A stretch of 42,241 nt of DNA, taken from positions 1 through 42,241 of the forward strand of contig RDXM01000112.1 in assembly GCA_004292595.1 (NCBI GenBank), in the 5' to 3' direction. The DNA comes from Candidatus Kapaibacterium sp. (GTDB lineage: Bacteria; Bacteroidota; Ignavibacteria; Kapaibacteriales; UBA4661). A model generated the notes under the pieces. It made no database searches, had not been told where the DNA came from, and was given only the letters and a program-made list of their open reading frames with translations. The position numbers and the translations under genes are program-made. Positions 25,504 to 33,719 of the stretch are shown one piece after another (within the stretch, counting starts at the first letter, position 1; each line of letters opens with the position of its first letter).

Positions 25504-25973
25504 GGGGTGTTTGAAACTCTACAATTCAACAAAAATTTTGTTGCTGGAATCACGTGTGTTGCAAAAATAGCAAGCCACAAATGTACGGACTTCCTATTAC
25601 TTTGACAAAGATATTTTACGGATTATATCGCAACCTCACAAACGAATCAGTGCTGATTTTATTGGATATATGCCGTTAGTGGCTTCTACGTCTTTTGCCA
25701 AGAGAAGTTGCCCGCGAATAATGTTGTCCGAAAAAAAAACAAATGCTAACTTGCGTATTGCGTCGGTACTAAAAATAGTTGAAAAAATATTATTGAGAAT
25801 TATTAGAGTTTATCTCGAATAAGGTTTTTAGGGTTTTGGAGCAAGGCAGCATGCTGCCTTGTTTCGTAAAAAAGTCTGTTCGGAATAAAGTCTATTGAAG
25901 ATTATTGAAAACAAAAACTCTATTTTTTGTGCTTTCGTAATTCATATTGTTTAATCTCCAAGCACTTACTACC
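25504..25973. other. rpoD-recA divergent intergenic region with family B core
   Basis: This 470-base AT-rich region holds no supported gene. It includes a short family B core in reverse orientation at 25839-25866 (gcaaggcagcatgctgcctt then gtttcg), without the terminal ataccgttt sequences, and a palindrome aatcagtgctgatt near 25646. Promoters for rpoD (-) and recA (+) must lie here. No SOS-type operator could be identified with confidence. Confidence 0.6.
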
Positions 25974-27083
25974 ATGGCTGAAGCAAAAGCACCCAAAGAA
26001 AAAGAACCCAAAGAAAAAGCTGATGCGTCCGCGCCGTCAAACGCAATGAAAGAGGCACGCGATAAGGCACTCAAAGCGGCAATTGACCAGATTGAAAAAG
26101 ACCATGGAAAAGGCGCGATTATGCGCTTGAACGAAAAAACCGTTCAAAATATTGATGCTATCTCGACAGGCTGTATTTCGCTGGATAATGCCATCGGTAT
26201 TGGCGGTGTGCCGCGCGGTCGGATTATCGAAATCTATGGACCAGAATCGTCGGGCAAAACCACCATTTGTTTGCACATTATCGCTGAAGCACAGAAAGCA
26301 GGCGGCGTTGCGGCATTTGTTGATACCGAACACGCGCTTGATGTGCAGTACGCACGACGCTTGGGTGTGGATTTGAACAATTTGTTGCTTGCACAGCCAG
26401 AATTTGGCGAGCAGGCTCTTGAAATCGTCGAAACGCTAGTGCGCTCGAATGCGATTGATGTCGTTATTATTGATTCGGTTGCTGCGCTTACGCCGCGTGT
26501 GGAAATTGAAGGCGATATGGGCGATGCGCAGATGGGGTCGCACGCACGCCTGATGTCGCAGGCAATGCGCAAGCTGAATGCGGCGATTGGTCTCTCCAAA
26601 ACAACCGTTATGTTCACCAATCAACTCCGCTCGAAAATTGGCGTTGTCTATGGCAATCCTGAAGTTACAACAGGCGGAAATGCGCTTAAATTCTACGCTT
26701 CGGTGCGCTTGGATATTCGCCGCAAGGAAGTTATCAGAGAAGGCGACCAAACAATCGGGAATCGCGTCAAAGTAAAAGTCGTGAAAAACAAGGTTGCGCC
26801 GCCCTTCAAAGAAGTTGAGTTCGATGTTTTGTACAACGAAGGCATCTCGAAACTTGGCGATATGATTGACCTTGCGCTCGAATACAAGATTATTGCGAAA
26901 AGCGGCTCGTGGTTCAGCTACCGCGATGAGCGAGTGCAGGGACGCGATGCAATGCGAGTGATTTTGAAAGAAAATTCCAAACTTCTTGCGAATCTCGAAG
27001 CGGACGTAAAAGCGCGTCTCGCCACGGGCGCAGCACCCGACAAAGCACCCGCAAATGCTCCAGTAGAGGAAGCGGAAGCATAA
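25974..27083 (+). CDS. recA: Recombinase RecA
   Basis: This 369-residue RecA is the cytoplasmic ATPase that forms filaments on single-stranded DNA for homologous recombination and triggers LexA self-cleavage. Walker A is GPESSGKTT (89-97), preceded by the family segment [25 protein letters not shown] (near Glu of the active site), [10 protein letters not shown] (Walker B), [15 protein letters not shown] and [10 protein letters not shown] (loop L2) are all present. The N-terminus has an extra Lys/Ala/Pro-rich tail of about 25 residues before the usual start of homology, and the C-terminus is acidic (VEEAEA) as usual. The ATG at 25974 is preferred over a start at 25947. tatA follows after 60 bases. 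Confidence 0.98.
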   Translation: MAEAKAPKEKEPKEKADASAPSNAMKEARDKALKAAIDQIEKDHGKGAIMRLNEKTVQNIDAISTGCISLDNAIGIGGVPRGRIIEIYGPESSGKTTICLHIIAEAQKAGGVAAFVDTEHALDVQYARRLGVDLNNLLLAQPEFGEQALEIVETLVRSNAIDVVIIDSVAALTPRVEIEGDMGDAQMGSHARLMSQAMRKLNAAIGLSKTTVMFTNQLRSKIGVVYGNPEVTTGGNALKFYASVRLDIRRKEVIREGDQTIGNRVKVKVVKNKVAPPFKEVEFDVLYNEGISKLGDMIDLALEYKIIAKSGSWFSYRDERVQGRDAMRVILKENSKLLANLEADVKARLATGAAPDKAPANAPVEEAEA

Positions 27084-27143
27084 TTTTTCCGCGCTTGGTG
27101 ATATTTTCCTAGAAACACTTTTTTCACTTTTTAGAATACTACT

Positions 27144-27305
27144 ATGTTTGGCTTAGGAACACCTGAAATCCTTATCATTGCTGTTGTGCTTGTGCTTCTT
27201 TTCGGCGCGAAAAAGATTCCTGACCTGATGAAAGGTCTCGGCTCTGGCGTAAAGGAGTTCAAGAAAGCGTCAAATCTTGAGGAAGACGAGAAAAAACAAG
27301 CGTAA
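27144..27305 (+). CDS. tatA: Twin-arginine translocase TatA/E-type subunit (short)
   Basis: This 53-residue protein follows recA. The sequence reads [20 protein letters not shown], then the hinge [20 protein letters not shown], then an acidic Lys-rich tail. This is the complete TatA architecture: one N-terminal membrane helix, an FGxxKxP hinge and an amphipathic helix. TatA oligomerises to form the transport path for folded proteins with RR signal peptides. The small size is normal for Chlorobiota and Bacteroidota. It lies 18 bases before the antitoxin-like gene. No tatC was found in the window. Confidence 0.95.
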   Translation: MFGLGTPEILIIAVVLVLLFGAKKIPDLMKGLGSGVKEFKKASNLEEDEKKQA

Positions 27306-27323
27306 AAATATAAGCATACGTTT

Positions 27324-27563
27324 ATGGCACTCCACGCACATATTCCCAGCGCAAAAGCTCAATCTCTGCGCCCAACTCAAAAAGTAGAAACGCCCACATC
27401 ACCGCAAAACGGTGATGAAATCTGGGAGGAGCTACTTGCACGACCAGAATCGGATGCGTTTCTGAAAATGCTTTCCATGCAAGCGCATCAAGACTTCTTG
27501 GACGGTAATACGGAAGAAGGCGGCTTCTCGGATGAGGATGAGCATGAAATCAAGGCGCACTAA
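27324..27563 (+). CDS. Putative antitoxin of RelE/ParE-type module
   Basis: This 79-residue acidic protein is not recognised by itself. The C-terminal half is rich in Asp and Glu (FLDGNTEEGGFSDEDEHEIK). The middle segment WEELLARPESDAFLKMLSMQAHQDFLDGN could be the helix that wraps a toxin. No DNA-binding fold is obvious; the N-terminal 35 residues are polar and probably flexible. The reason for the call is position: its 3' end overlaps the start of a RelE/ParE-like toxin gene by 20 bases, the usual order and coupling of type II modules. It sits between tatA (18 bases upstream) and the toxin. Confidence 0.6.
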   Translation: MALHAHIPSAKAQSLRPTQKVETPTSPQNGDEIWEELLARPESDAFLKMLSMQAHQDFLDGNTEEGGFSDEDEHEIKAH

Positions 27564-27801
27564 GCAATTCAAAGCCATGTTTGCAAAATTGCCGAAAGCC
27601 ATTCAGGATGAAACGCGCAAAGCATATCGTCTTTGGCGCAGTAATCCTGCGCATCCCAGCCTTGTGTTCAAGCACGTAGGGCATGATATTTGGTCGGTGC
27701 GCATTAACCAAAATTATCGTGCTTTAGGGCGCAAAGAAGAAAAATCCTTCATTGTCTGGATGTGGATTGGTACGCATAACGCATACGACAATAAAATTTG
27801 A
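27544..27801 (+). CDS. RelE/ParE-superfamily toxin
   Basis: This basic protein of about 85 residues is of the RelE/ParE fold. The segments TKQFKAMFAKLPKAIQDETR, AYRLWRSNPAHPSLVFKHV, WSVRINQNYRALG and VWMWIGTHNAYDNKI match a widespread subgroup that shares NYRAxG and WIGxHxxYD. In this superfamily, toxins either cleave mRNA on the ribosome or poison gyrase; sequence alone does not decide which. The start at 27544 (MKSRRTKQFK) fits relatives best; in-frame ATGs at 27532 and 27538 also exist. It ends 28 bases before the tatB-like gene, so the whole module is inserted into the Tat gene cluster. Confidence 0.85.
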   Translation: MKSRRTKQFKAMFAKLPKAIQDETRKAYRLWRSNPAHPSLVFKHVGHDIWSVRINQNYRALGRKEEKSFIVWMWIGTHNAYDNKI

Positions 27802-27829
27802 ACGATACAATTCTCTTCTAAAAAACACT

Positions 27830-28192
27830 ATGTTCGACGTTGGCGGTGGTGAACTTTTACTCATTTTGATGGCAGTGTTGCTGCTTTTCGGACCAAGTAA
27901 ATTGCCCGAATTAGCACGTTCTTTTGGCAAAGGAATGGCGCACATACGCCGTGCGCAGACCGATTTTCAACGTAATTTGAACGCCATTTCCGATGAAATT
28001 GAAGAAACTGTGCAAGACGTGCAAAAGGAAATCAAGAGCGTTGATGATATTGATAATCCCAAGCCCGTTATTCATCACACACTTGAGCCGATTCAGCCGC
28101 CCGCTTCCGACGCACAAAGCGCAGTAACAGAGCCAGAGGCAACAACGCCAATGATGCAAATTCGCCCGCCAGAAGGCTCGGTGGCGCAGTAG
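27830..28192 (+). CDS. tatB: TatB-like/Hcf106-family twin-arginine translocase subunit
   Basis: This 120-residue protein has the MttA/Hcf106 arrangement: a membrane helix GGGELLLILMAVLLLFG, the hinge FGPSKLPELARSFGKGM, an amphipathic helix, and a long charged tail containing EIEETVQDVQKEIKSVDDID and a Pro-rich end. The longer tail and LPELARSFGKG region are closer to TatB than to the 53-residue TatA upstream, but distinguishing TatA from TatB by sequence in this phylum is unreliable. The ATG at 27830 matches the family start; the frame is open further upstream inside the toxin gene. No tatC is nearby. gatA follows 117 bases downstream. Confidence 0.85.
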   Translation: MFDVGGGELLLILMAVLLLFGPSKLPELARSFGKGMAHIRRAQTDFQRNLNAISDEIEETVQDVQKEIKSVDDIDNPKPVIHHTLEPIQPPASDAQSAVTEPEATTPMMQIRPPEGSVAQ

Positions 28193-28309
28193 TTTTTGGA
28201 AAGGATGAAATCTGAGGGATGAAGCTCAGAAGCCTCAGTAGTACTCGCATTAAGCCGAAATCTTCACAACAACACTTGCAAAAAAAATCTTTTACCTTAC
28301 CGAATTTTG

Positions 28310-29725
28310 ATGAACACTTCCTACACGCAGTTCCGCGCCGAGCGCGAAGCAAACACAACCACGTGCGCCAAAACTCTGGAAACATTTCTTTCGACGATTG
28401 ATGCCGTAAACCCCAGTATTAACGCGCTTCTCAGCACTTCTGCCGATGAAGCTCGCTTGGCGGCTTTGGAGAGCGACCAACGCTTTCAAAACGGCACCGC
28501 ACGACCGCTTGAGGGCATGGTTGTTGCCGTGAAGGACAATATCTCTACCAAAGGAACGCGTACGACGTGTGGCTCGAAAATTCTGGAAAATTTCGTTCCC
28601 GTGTACGACGCAACTGCTGTCCAACGCTTGAAGGCAGCGGGCGCGGTGATTGTCGGCAAAGCGAATTTGGATGAATTTGCAATGGGTTCGTCGAATGAAA
28701 ATTCCGCATTTGGTGCAGTGAAAAATCCTGTGAATCAGGAATATGTGCCGGGCGGCTCGTCGGGCGGCTCTGCGGCTGCTGTTGCGGCGAAAATGTGCCA
28801 CACTGCGCTTGGTTCGGACACGGGCGGTTCTGTGCGCACTCCAGCGGCATTTTGCGGTGTTGTCGGCATGAAACCGACATACGGTCGGGTGTCGCGCTAC
28901 GGCTTGGTTGCATATGGTTCGTCGTTGGACCAAATTGGGCAATTTGGCACAAGCGTCGAAGATACCGCGCGTCTGTACGATGCCGTGAGCGGCTTCGACG
29001 ACCACGATGCCACAAGCGCACATTACGAGGCACACAACACCGTGCAATCGCTTAAAAACCCGCTTCCTGCATCGTTCACGGTGGCTACTTTGCCAGAATC
29101 GCAGTTGCAGGGCTGTTCGGAAGATGTATTGAAAGTCTATCACGAAACGCTGGAACGCTTGAAAACGCTCGGCGCGAAGGTTGTTTCGCATGAAATGAAA
29201 TATATGTCGGCACTTATTCCAACGTATTACATCATTGCCACTGCAGAAGCCGCATCAAACCTCTCTCGCTACGATGGTGTGCGCTATGGTGCGCGGAAAA
29301 TCGGCGCGGACGGCGAAGTAACGACGGCAACGCGCTCGCAAGGCTTCGGCAGCGAGGTTCGTCGCCGCATTATGATTGGCAATTACGTGTTGTCATCGGG
29401 CTACTACGATGCCTATTACACGAAGGCATTGAAAGTACGCCGCCTCATCTACAATGATTACAAAGCAATGTTCGCCGAAGCAGATGTATTCCTCATGCCT
29501 GCAACGCCCACGCCGCCCTTCAAACTTGGTGAAAAGCTCGCCGACCCGCTTGCAATGTACCTTGAGGACATTTTTACCGTATCGGCAAATCTCGCAGGCG
29601 TACCAGGCATCAGCCTTCCCATGGGAACAAGCGCGAACGGGCTGCCGCTCGGAATGCAGCTTCAGGCAAATCATTTCGACGAAGCAAAACTGCTGAACAT
29701 CGCATATCATCTCGTTGGCGCGTGA
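28310..29725 (+). CDS. gatA: Asp/Glu-tRNA amidotransferase subunit A
   Basis: This 471-residue amidase-signature enzyme is the glutaminase half of GatCAB, which converts Glu-tRNA(Gln) (and often Asp-tRNA(Asn)) to the amidated form. The Ser-cisSer-Lys triad is visible: Lys75 in VVAVKDNIS, Ser150 in GGSSGGSAAAV and Ser174 in GSDTGGSVRTPA. Spacing is the same as in characterised GatA. Further family segments are YGRVSRYGLVAYGSSLDQIG and the C-terminal GVPGISLPMG. Start is the ATG at 28310, one codon after a TTG. gatB and gatC are not in the window, which is common because the subunits are often dispersed. Confidence 0.97.
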   Translation: MNTSYTQFRAEREANTTTCAKTLETFLSTIDAVNPSINALLSTSADEARLAALESDQRFQNGTARPLEGMVVAVKDNISTKGTRTTCGSKILENFVPVYDATAVQRLKAAGAVIVGKANLDEFAMGSSNENSAFGAVKNPVNQEYVPGGSSGGSAAAVAAKMCHTALGSDTGGSVRTPAAFCGVVGMKPTYGRVSRYGLVAYGSSLDQIGQFGTSVEDTARLYDAVSGFDDHDATSAHYEAHNTVQSLKNPLPASFTVATLPESQLQGCSEDVLKVYHETLERLKTLGAKVVSHEMKYMSALIPTYYIIATAEAASNLSRYDGVRYGARKIGADGEVTTATRSQGFGSEVRRRIMIGNYVLSSGYYDAYYTKALKVRRLIYNDYKAMFAEADVFLMPATPTPPFKLGEKLADPLAMYLEDIFTVSANLAGVPGISLPMGTSANGLPLGMQLQANHFDEAKLLNIAYHLVGA

Positions 29726-29776
29726 TAGAGTTGAGAAAATGTCTGGAAAATATTTGTCCATTTTTTTTCTGAAACT

Positions 29777-30094
29777 ATGTCGCTCAATGCTGATAAAATC
29801 ACGTGCCACGTCCTTTGCTGCTTCGGCTCTTCGTGCAAGAAAAATGGCGCGGAAGAAGTCTATGACGCGCTTAAAGACGAGCTAAAAGAGCAGCATTTGC
29901 AAAAGTCTGTTCACCTTACCAAAACGCACTGCAATCATTTGTGCAAGCAGGGACCAATGGTGATGGTCTATCCTGATGGAACGTGGCACGAGGAAATGAC
30001 CCCAAAAGCCGCACAAAAGCTCGTGCGCAAGCAGCTCGTGAAGGGAAAACGCATGAAAAAGAATGTGATGAAAGTATTGAACGAAGAATGCTGA
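29777..30094 (+). CDS. Thioredoxin-like [2Fe-2S] ferredoxin
   Basis: This 105-residue cytoplasmic protein is of the thioredoxin-like ferredoxin family (as in Aquifex Fd4 and NuoE C-terminal domains). Cluster ligands are likely Cys15 and Cys20 in CCFGSSC, and Cys52 and Cys56 in THCNHLCKQGP. The strand VMVYPDGTWHEEMTP after the last Cys pair is diagnostic. The C-terminal 25 residues are Lys-rich (RKQLVKGKRMKKNVMKVL), which may give nucleic-acid or membrane affinity, but this is only a composition. It follows gatA by 51 bases. Its redox partner is not apparent. Confidence 0.9.
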   Translation: MSLNADKITCHVLCCFGSSCKKNGAEEVYDALKDELKEQHLQKSVHLTKTHCNHLCKQGPMVMVYPDGTWHEEMTPKAAQKLVRKQLVKGKRMKKNVMKVLNEEC

Positions 30095-30134
30095 TTACTA
30101 TACAAAACTTTTGTAAGTCCCATAAATAGGCTTC

Positions 30135-30211
30135 AGTGGCACAGACATTCTTGTCTGTGTTTTTACCCGAACCCCGCACCAACATTCACAGACAAGAATG
30201 TCTGTGCCACT
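30135..30211 (-). repeat. Family A hairpin repeat, copy 3
   Basis: Arms agtggcacagacattcttgt and the complement ending tctgtgccact enclose the family loop, read on the minus strand as gttggtgcggggttc. It lies upstream of the rhomboid gene, in the gap after the ferredoxin gene. The aggcttc before the arm is shared with the copy at 11597. Confidence 0.9.
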
Positions 30212-30291
30212 GATTGATATTTTTTGGATAGTACCAAACGAAGAATGATTTTCACGAGAAAACTCCACTCAAAACAAACCCACAAACCGCT

Positions 30292-30903
30292 ATGAAACTC
30301 GACTACAACGCCCCTGTGGTACTCACCTTCACGCTCCTTTCGGCGGCGGTCATGGTTGCTGCAAATTCGACGGGTGGCGCGATGGCGTATTGGTTCTCGA
30401 CGCAGCCGGGCTTGTCGTGGTCGGACCTTAGCACGTATTTTCGGTTGTTCTCGCACGTTTTTGGTCATGCGAATTGGGACCATTTGTTTGGCAATTTCAC
30501 CATTATTCTGCTTGTCGGACCGCTTTTGGAAGAAAAATACGGTTCGCAGAATATGGTCATTATGATTGCCATGACCGCACTTGTAACCTCGCTTTTAAAC
30601 AATTTCTTCTTTTCGACTGGTCTTATGGGAGCAAGCGGCATCGTGTTTATGATGATATTGCTCAGTTCCTTTGCGAACTTGAAGCAAGGGCGCATCCCGC
30701 TGACCTTCGTGATAATTGTTGTGCTGTTTTTGGGCAAAGAAGTCTATAACTCGCTCAATATGGACAATATTTCACAGTTCGCCCATATTTTAGGCGGTAT
30801 TTGCGGAAGCATTTTTGGATTTTCGCAAAAAGACCTTGTTGCTCTGCGCGGCACAAGTGCTGCACCTTCCAGCGCAATGCCGAAAGACCCGTTTGCATTG
30901 TAA
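30292..30903 (+). CDS. Rhomboid-family intramembrane serine protease
   Basis: This 203-residue inner membrane protein has about six hydrophobic helices. The rhomboid signatures are FGHANWDHLFGN (58-68, helix 2 with the conserved His and Asn), GASG (113-116) with the catalytic Ser115, and SQFAHILGG with His165 as the catalytic partner. Ser-His dyad residues are therefore both present and it should be an active protease that cuts substrate membrane helices. It lacks an extra N-terminal cytoplasmic domain. The tonB gene starts 29 bases downstream, so co-transcription is likely. Its substrate is unknown. Confidence 0.9.
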   Translation: MKLDYNAPVVLTFTLLSAAVMVAANSTGGAMAYWFSTQPGLSWSDLSTYFRLFSHVFGHANWDHLFGNFTIILLVGPLLEEKYGSQNMVIMIAMTALVTSLLNNFFFSTGLMGASGIVFMMILLSSFANLKQGRIPLTFVIIVVLFLGKEVYNSLNMDNISQFAHILGGICGSIFGFSQKDLVALRGTSAAPSSAMPKDPFAL

Positions 30904-30931
30904 GGATTGATAACTACCTCCCCAAACACAT

Positions 30932-31990
30932 ATGGAATCAGACATTGCAGCATATCGCTCCCTCGAACCGAGTGCAGACACAAGCGCAGAAGACGTGCCA
31001 GTAAAAGTGCGTTCTCTCGCACGAGTGCGCTTGGAACGGGAGTTGCAGGGAATGTACAATGCGGAGCGGCGGCGAAATCACACCATTGCTGGTTCGGTGC
31101 TTGCCATGTCGGTCTTGCTGCTCTTGCTTCTTGGACTCAGCGTGATAGATATTACGCCCTACGTCCGCCGTGAGGAGCGAATAACCATTCCGATTCAGCT
31201 TTTGGAATATGGCGTGGTTGGCTCCAGCGAGGCAAATAAAGGGAATCTTTCCGCCGAAGGCACAGCCACGAAAGCTCCCGCGTCCGCACAAAGCCTTGCC
31301 GATGCGGTAAAAGCGAAAACACAGGTGCAAGCCGCGCAAAATCAAACCGCACAAACGCAAACAACGACGAAAACGCCACCACAGACCACACCAATTCCCG
31401 CCACACCACCAAAAACACTTGCCAGCGCAAGCACAACTGCAAAGCCGCGTGAATACACGCAGCCCAGCTTTACGAAGCCCGTCCAAGAAGAGCGCAGCGC
31501 GAAAGCGGAAAAAGCGAATGACGAGAAGCCGAACACTTCAAAACAAGAGCCAAGCAAACAAGAGCCTGCCAAACAAGAACCTGCTCAGAAGCAAGAAAGC
31601 ACCACGCTTGCAAGCAATTCCACTCCACAAAAAACAAGCGTCGGAACGCAGCAAGGCAGCACCAGTCCTGATGCGGAAGGCTTAGGACGTTTTGGTTCGG
31701 GCGCAGGGCGTGGTCAGGGATATGGCTTGGAATGGGGCGGCGGCGGCAATCGTGTTGTGCTGCATAAAGAATTGCCCAAGTATCCGCCAGGTATGAACAC
31801 TTCCACGCAAATAAAAATTCGCTTTACAGTCAATCCCAACGGTACAGTGGGCATGATTTTGCCGATGCAAAAAGGCGACCCGCTCTTGGAGCGAGCAGCT
31901 ATCGAGGCTCTCAGGCGTTGGCAGTTCAATCCTTTGCAAGAAACGAAGGAAATGGTTGGTTTTATTACGTTTACGTTTCGTGTGCAATAG
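30932..31990 (+). CDS. tonB: TonB-family energy transducer
   Basis: This 352-residue inner membrane protein has one helix (about 52-72, LAMSVLLLLLLGLSVIDI) preceded by an unusually long cytoplasmic N-terminus of about 50 residues. The periplasmic stalk (about 90-260) is low-complexity, rich in Gln, Thr, Pro, Lys and Ala (TTKTPPQTTPIPATPP; repeated KQEP units). The C-terminal TonB domain (about 270-352) has LPKYPPGMNTSTQIKIRFTV, NGTVGMILPMQKGDPLLERA and AIEALRRWQFNPL. It would energise outer membrane TonB-dependent transporters with ExbBD, which are not in the window. Its stop codon TAG at 31988 lies inside one of the inverted repeats that flank a transposase relic. Confidence 0.88.
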   Translation: MESDIAAYRSLEPSADTSAEDVPVKVRSLARVRLERELQGMYNAERRRNHTIAGSVLAMSVLLLLLLGLSVIDITPYVRREERITIPIQLLEYGVVGSSEANKGNLSAEGTATKAPASAQSLADAVKAKTQVQAAQNQTAQTQTTTKTPPQTTPIPATPPKTLASASTTAKPREYTQPSFTKPVQEERSAKAEKANDEKPNTSKQEPSKQEPAKQEPAQKQESTTLASNSTPQKTSVGTQQGSTSPDAEGLGRFGSGAGRGQGYGLEWGGGGNRVVLHKELPKYPPGMNTSTQIKIRFTVNPNGTVGMILPMQKGDPLLERAAIEALRRWQFNPLQETKEMVGFITFTFRVQ

Positions 31991-32276
31991 ACAAAATTTA
32001 TCATTCGTCGTTTTTTGCTCTTCGGTCAAGGGCTTATTCCGAAAGGCTTTCTGTTGTAAGCGAATATCCCAGCGCGGGTACCGTTTGTCGATACTTTGGT
32101 AGGCACTATCAAAGTAGGCAATGACGCGATTGCCTATCAAACCGAAGATGCGTTTGAGTCCCGCATGAGGACGAAAACTTTTCCATTGCTTGAAATCATG
32201 CACTGAACCGCCCATGCTCGCCGAGAGAGCTAAAATCAGCCCTGTCGATAAAAGCCTTATTGCTAAATTTTGTCTA
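31988..32276. mobile_element. Relic or deletion derivative of an IS5-like element
   Basis: The transposase fragment is flanked by tagacaaaattta at 31988-32000 and its exact complement at 32264-32276, as expected of the ends of an internally deleted insertion sequence. The first repeat contains the tonB stop codon. No clear target duplication is visible outside. The repeats could instead be coincidental or of different origin. Confidence 0.55.
31991..32276 (-). pseudogene. IS5-like (DDE_Tnp_4) transposase fragment
   Basis: On the minus strand the region encodes a recognisable C-terminal transposase piece: GLILALSASMGGSVHDFKQW, then IGNRVIAYFDSAYQ, then NKPLTEEQKTTND. GSVHDF and the DSAYQ and L-TEEQK segments are typical of the IS5/IS1031-like DDE_Tnp_4 family. 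The N-terminal part with the first catalytic Asp is absent, and the frame then runs into unrelated sequence antisense to tonB. The fragment is bounded by 13-base perfect inverted repeats (31988-32000 and 32264-32276). No start codon fits, so it is a relic. Confidence 0.8.
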
Positions 32277-32290
32277 ATAAAATACCCTTT

Positions 32291-32371
32291 AGTGGCACAG
32301 ACATTCTTGTCTGTGAGTGTTAGTGCAAATTTCAGGTGAATTAACACAGACAAGACGATGTCTGTGCCACT
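32291..32371 (+). repeat. Family A hairpin repeat, copy 4
   Basis: Arms agtggcacagacattcttgt and gatgtctgtgccact enclose the loop gtgagtgttagtgcaaattt. Within the 570-base tonB-manC gap it follows the transposase relic by 14 bases. The right arm holds an extra cg, so the stem has a bulge. No gene is seen in the gap. Confidence 0.88.
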
Positions 32372-32423
32372 GGAGACTAAAGAAAGCAATACTTTACTTT
32401 TCAACCATTCCTTAGAGCCTGTT

Positions 32424-32490
32424 GGAGTGCGGAATGTATTCCGCAATCACGCGGGAAGTCAGTAACTATGCGGAATAAATTCCACACTCC
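32424..32490. repeat. Family C hairpin repeat (gcggaat type)
   Basis: This is an imperfect palindrome with ends ggagtgcggaat and attccacactcc. Each half contains its own gcggaat...attccgc-like palindrome. One copy was found in this window. It lies 53 bases after a family A copy and 71 bases before the manC start. Confidence 0.8.
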
Positions 32491-32560
32491 ACCTAGTTTG
32501 CGAAAGTCCTAACTCTATCAACAACCAAGCATTAAGTAAACAAGCACCAAGCAATCAACT

Positions 32561-33682
32561 ATGCAACGCACAGCACTCATCATGGCAGGCGGCTCTGGCG
32601 AACGCTTCTGGCCCCTTTCTCGGCGCACAAAACCGAAACAACTTTTGAAGCTCGTCTCACCCGACAAAACGATGTTGGATGAAGCAATAGAGCGCATTTC
32701 GCCGCTTGTCGCGCCAGAAAATGTGTTCATAATTACGAGCGAAGCATTGCAGCCAATTATGCGGGAAAATCTGACCATGCTTCACCCAGAAAATATCATT
32801 GCCGAGCCGATGAAGCGCAATACTGCGCCGTGTATCGCCCTCAGTGCGGCGTATATTGCCGAGCGATATGCGCATTTGCCCATGCAGGAAATTTCGATGG
32901 CAGTGCTGACGGCAGACCATTTTATTGAAGATGCAGAACGCTTCCGCACAAGCGTGGATGCGGCTCTCAGCCATGCCGAAACGACTGGCGATATTGTAAC
33001 TTTTGGCGTTCAACCCGTGCGCCCAGCAACGGGCTATGGCTATATTGAAATTGCCAAAGGGCAGACAGCAAGCGATGTGCAGGCAACTCCTGTGGCGAGT
33101 TTTCACGAAAAACCGAGCTTGCAAACCGCAGAAGAATTCCTCCGCCAAGGGCGTTTTTTCTGGAATAGCGGGATGTTTTTCTGGCGACTAGACACGATTG
33201 TAAGCGGCTTGGAGCATCATTTACCTGAAGTTGGTTGGAAAATCAAGGAAATGCGCGGCGTTCTTACTGATAAGACTCGCAGTGCAAGTATTGGTGCGCC
33301 TTCTGGCACGTTGGACATTTTCAAAGCAATGCCAGACATTTCGATTGATTACGGCTTGATGGAGCGTGCGCACCACGTCGCGGTTGTGCGCGGTGATTTC
33401 GGTTGGGACGACGTTGGTTCGTGGGACGCGCTGGAGCGTGTCTATGCGCCCGACGAAGCAGGAAACATCAACGTTGGCGGCAGTCTGCTCATGGACAGCA
33501 AGAATTGCATTGTGATGAACAGCGTTGGCGAGGAAACACTTTCGGTTGCGGCGATTGGCATTGAAAATCTCGTTATCGTCGCTACGGCTGATGGTATCTT
33601 GGTCTGTCCGAAAGACCGTGTGCAGGATGTTCGCAAGGTAGTAACGGCATTGCGTGAGCAGAGTGGCGAAAAATTTGTGTAA
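32561..33682 (+). CDS. manC: Mannose-1-phosphate guanylyltransferase
   Basis: This 373-residue cytoplasmic enzyme makes GDP-mannose from mannose-1-phosphate and GTP. The pyrophosphorylase signature is ALIMAGGSGERFWPLSRR (residues 5-22), followed by PKQLLKLVSPDKTML. Later segments are ENIIAEPMKRNTAPCIALSA, VLTADHFIED (metal-binding Asp), EKPSLQTAEEFLRQG and GMFFWRLDTI, all typical of the single-domain class. It lacks the C-terminal phosphomannose isomerase domain of bifunctional ManC/AlgA. The TPR/GT-C gene follows after 37 bases, so GDP-mannose and surface mannosylation may be linked. The symbol is the usual one for the activity; manB is sometimes used. Confidence 0.96.
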   Translation: MQRTALIMAGGSGERFWPLSRRTKPKQLLKLVSPDKTMLDEAIERISPLVAPENVFIITSEALQPIMRENLTMLHPENIIAEPMKRNTAPCIALSAAYIAERYAHLPMQEISMAVLTADHFIEDAERFRTSVDAALSHAETTGDIVTFGVQPVRPATGYGYIEIAKGQTASDVQATPVASFHEKPSLQTAEEFLRQGRFFWNSGMFFWRLDTIVSGLEHHLPEVGWKIKEMRGVLTDKTRSASIGAPSGTLDIFKAMPDISIDYGLMERAHHVAVVRGDFGWDDVGSWDALERVYAPDEAGNINVGGSLLMDSKNCIVMNSVGEETLSVAAIGIENLVIVATADGILVCPKDRVQDVRKVVTALREQSGEKFV

Positions 33683-33719
33683 TTGAACAGCATTGCAACC
33701 CAGTATTTTCAAGGCTTTC

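Noticed and set aside
25630-25820. Minus-strand open frame of about 60 codons between rpoD and recA
   Set aside because: It has no start codon, no ribosome-binding site and no recognisable domain; an AT-rich region opens such frames by chance.
28292-29191. Minus-strand open frame (299 codons) opposite gatA
   Set aside because: gatA on the plus strand carries the full catalytic triad and family length; the antisense frame is Arg/Cys/His-rich and unlike any family.
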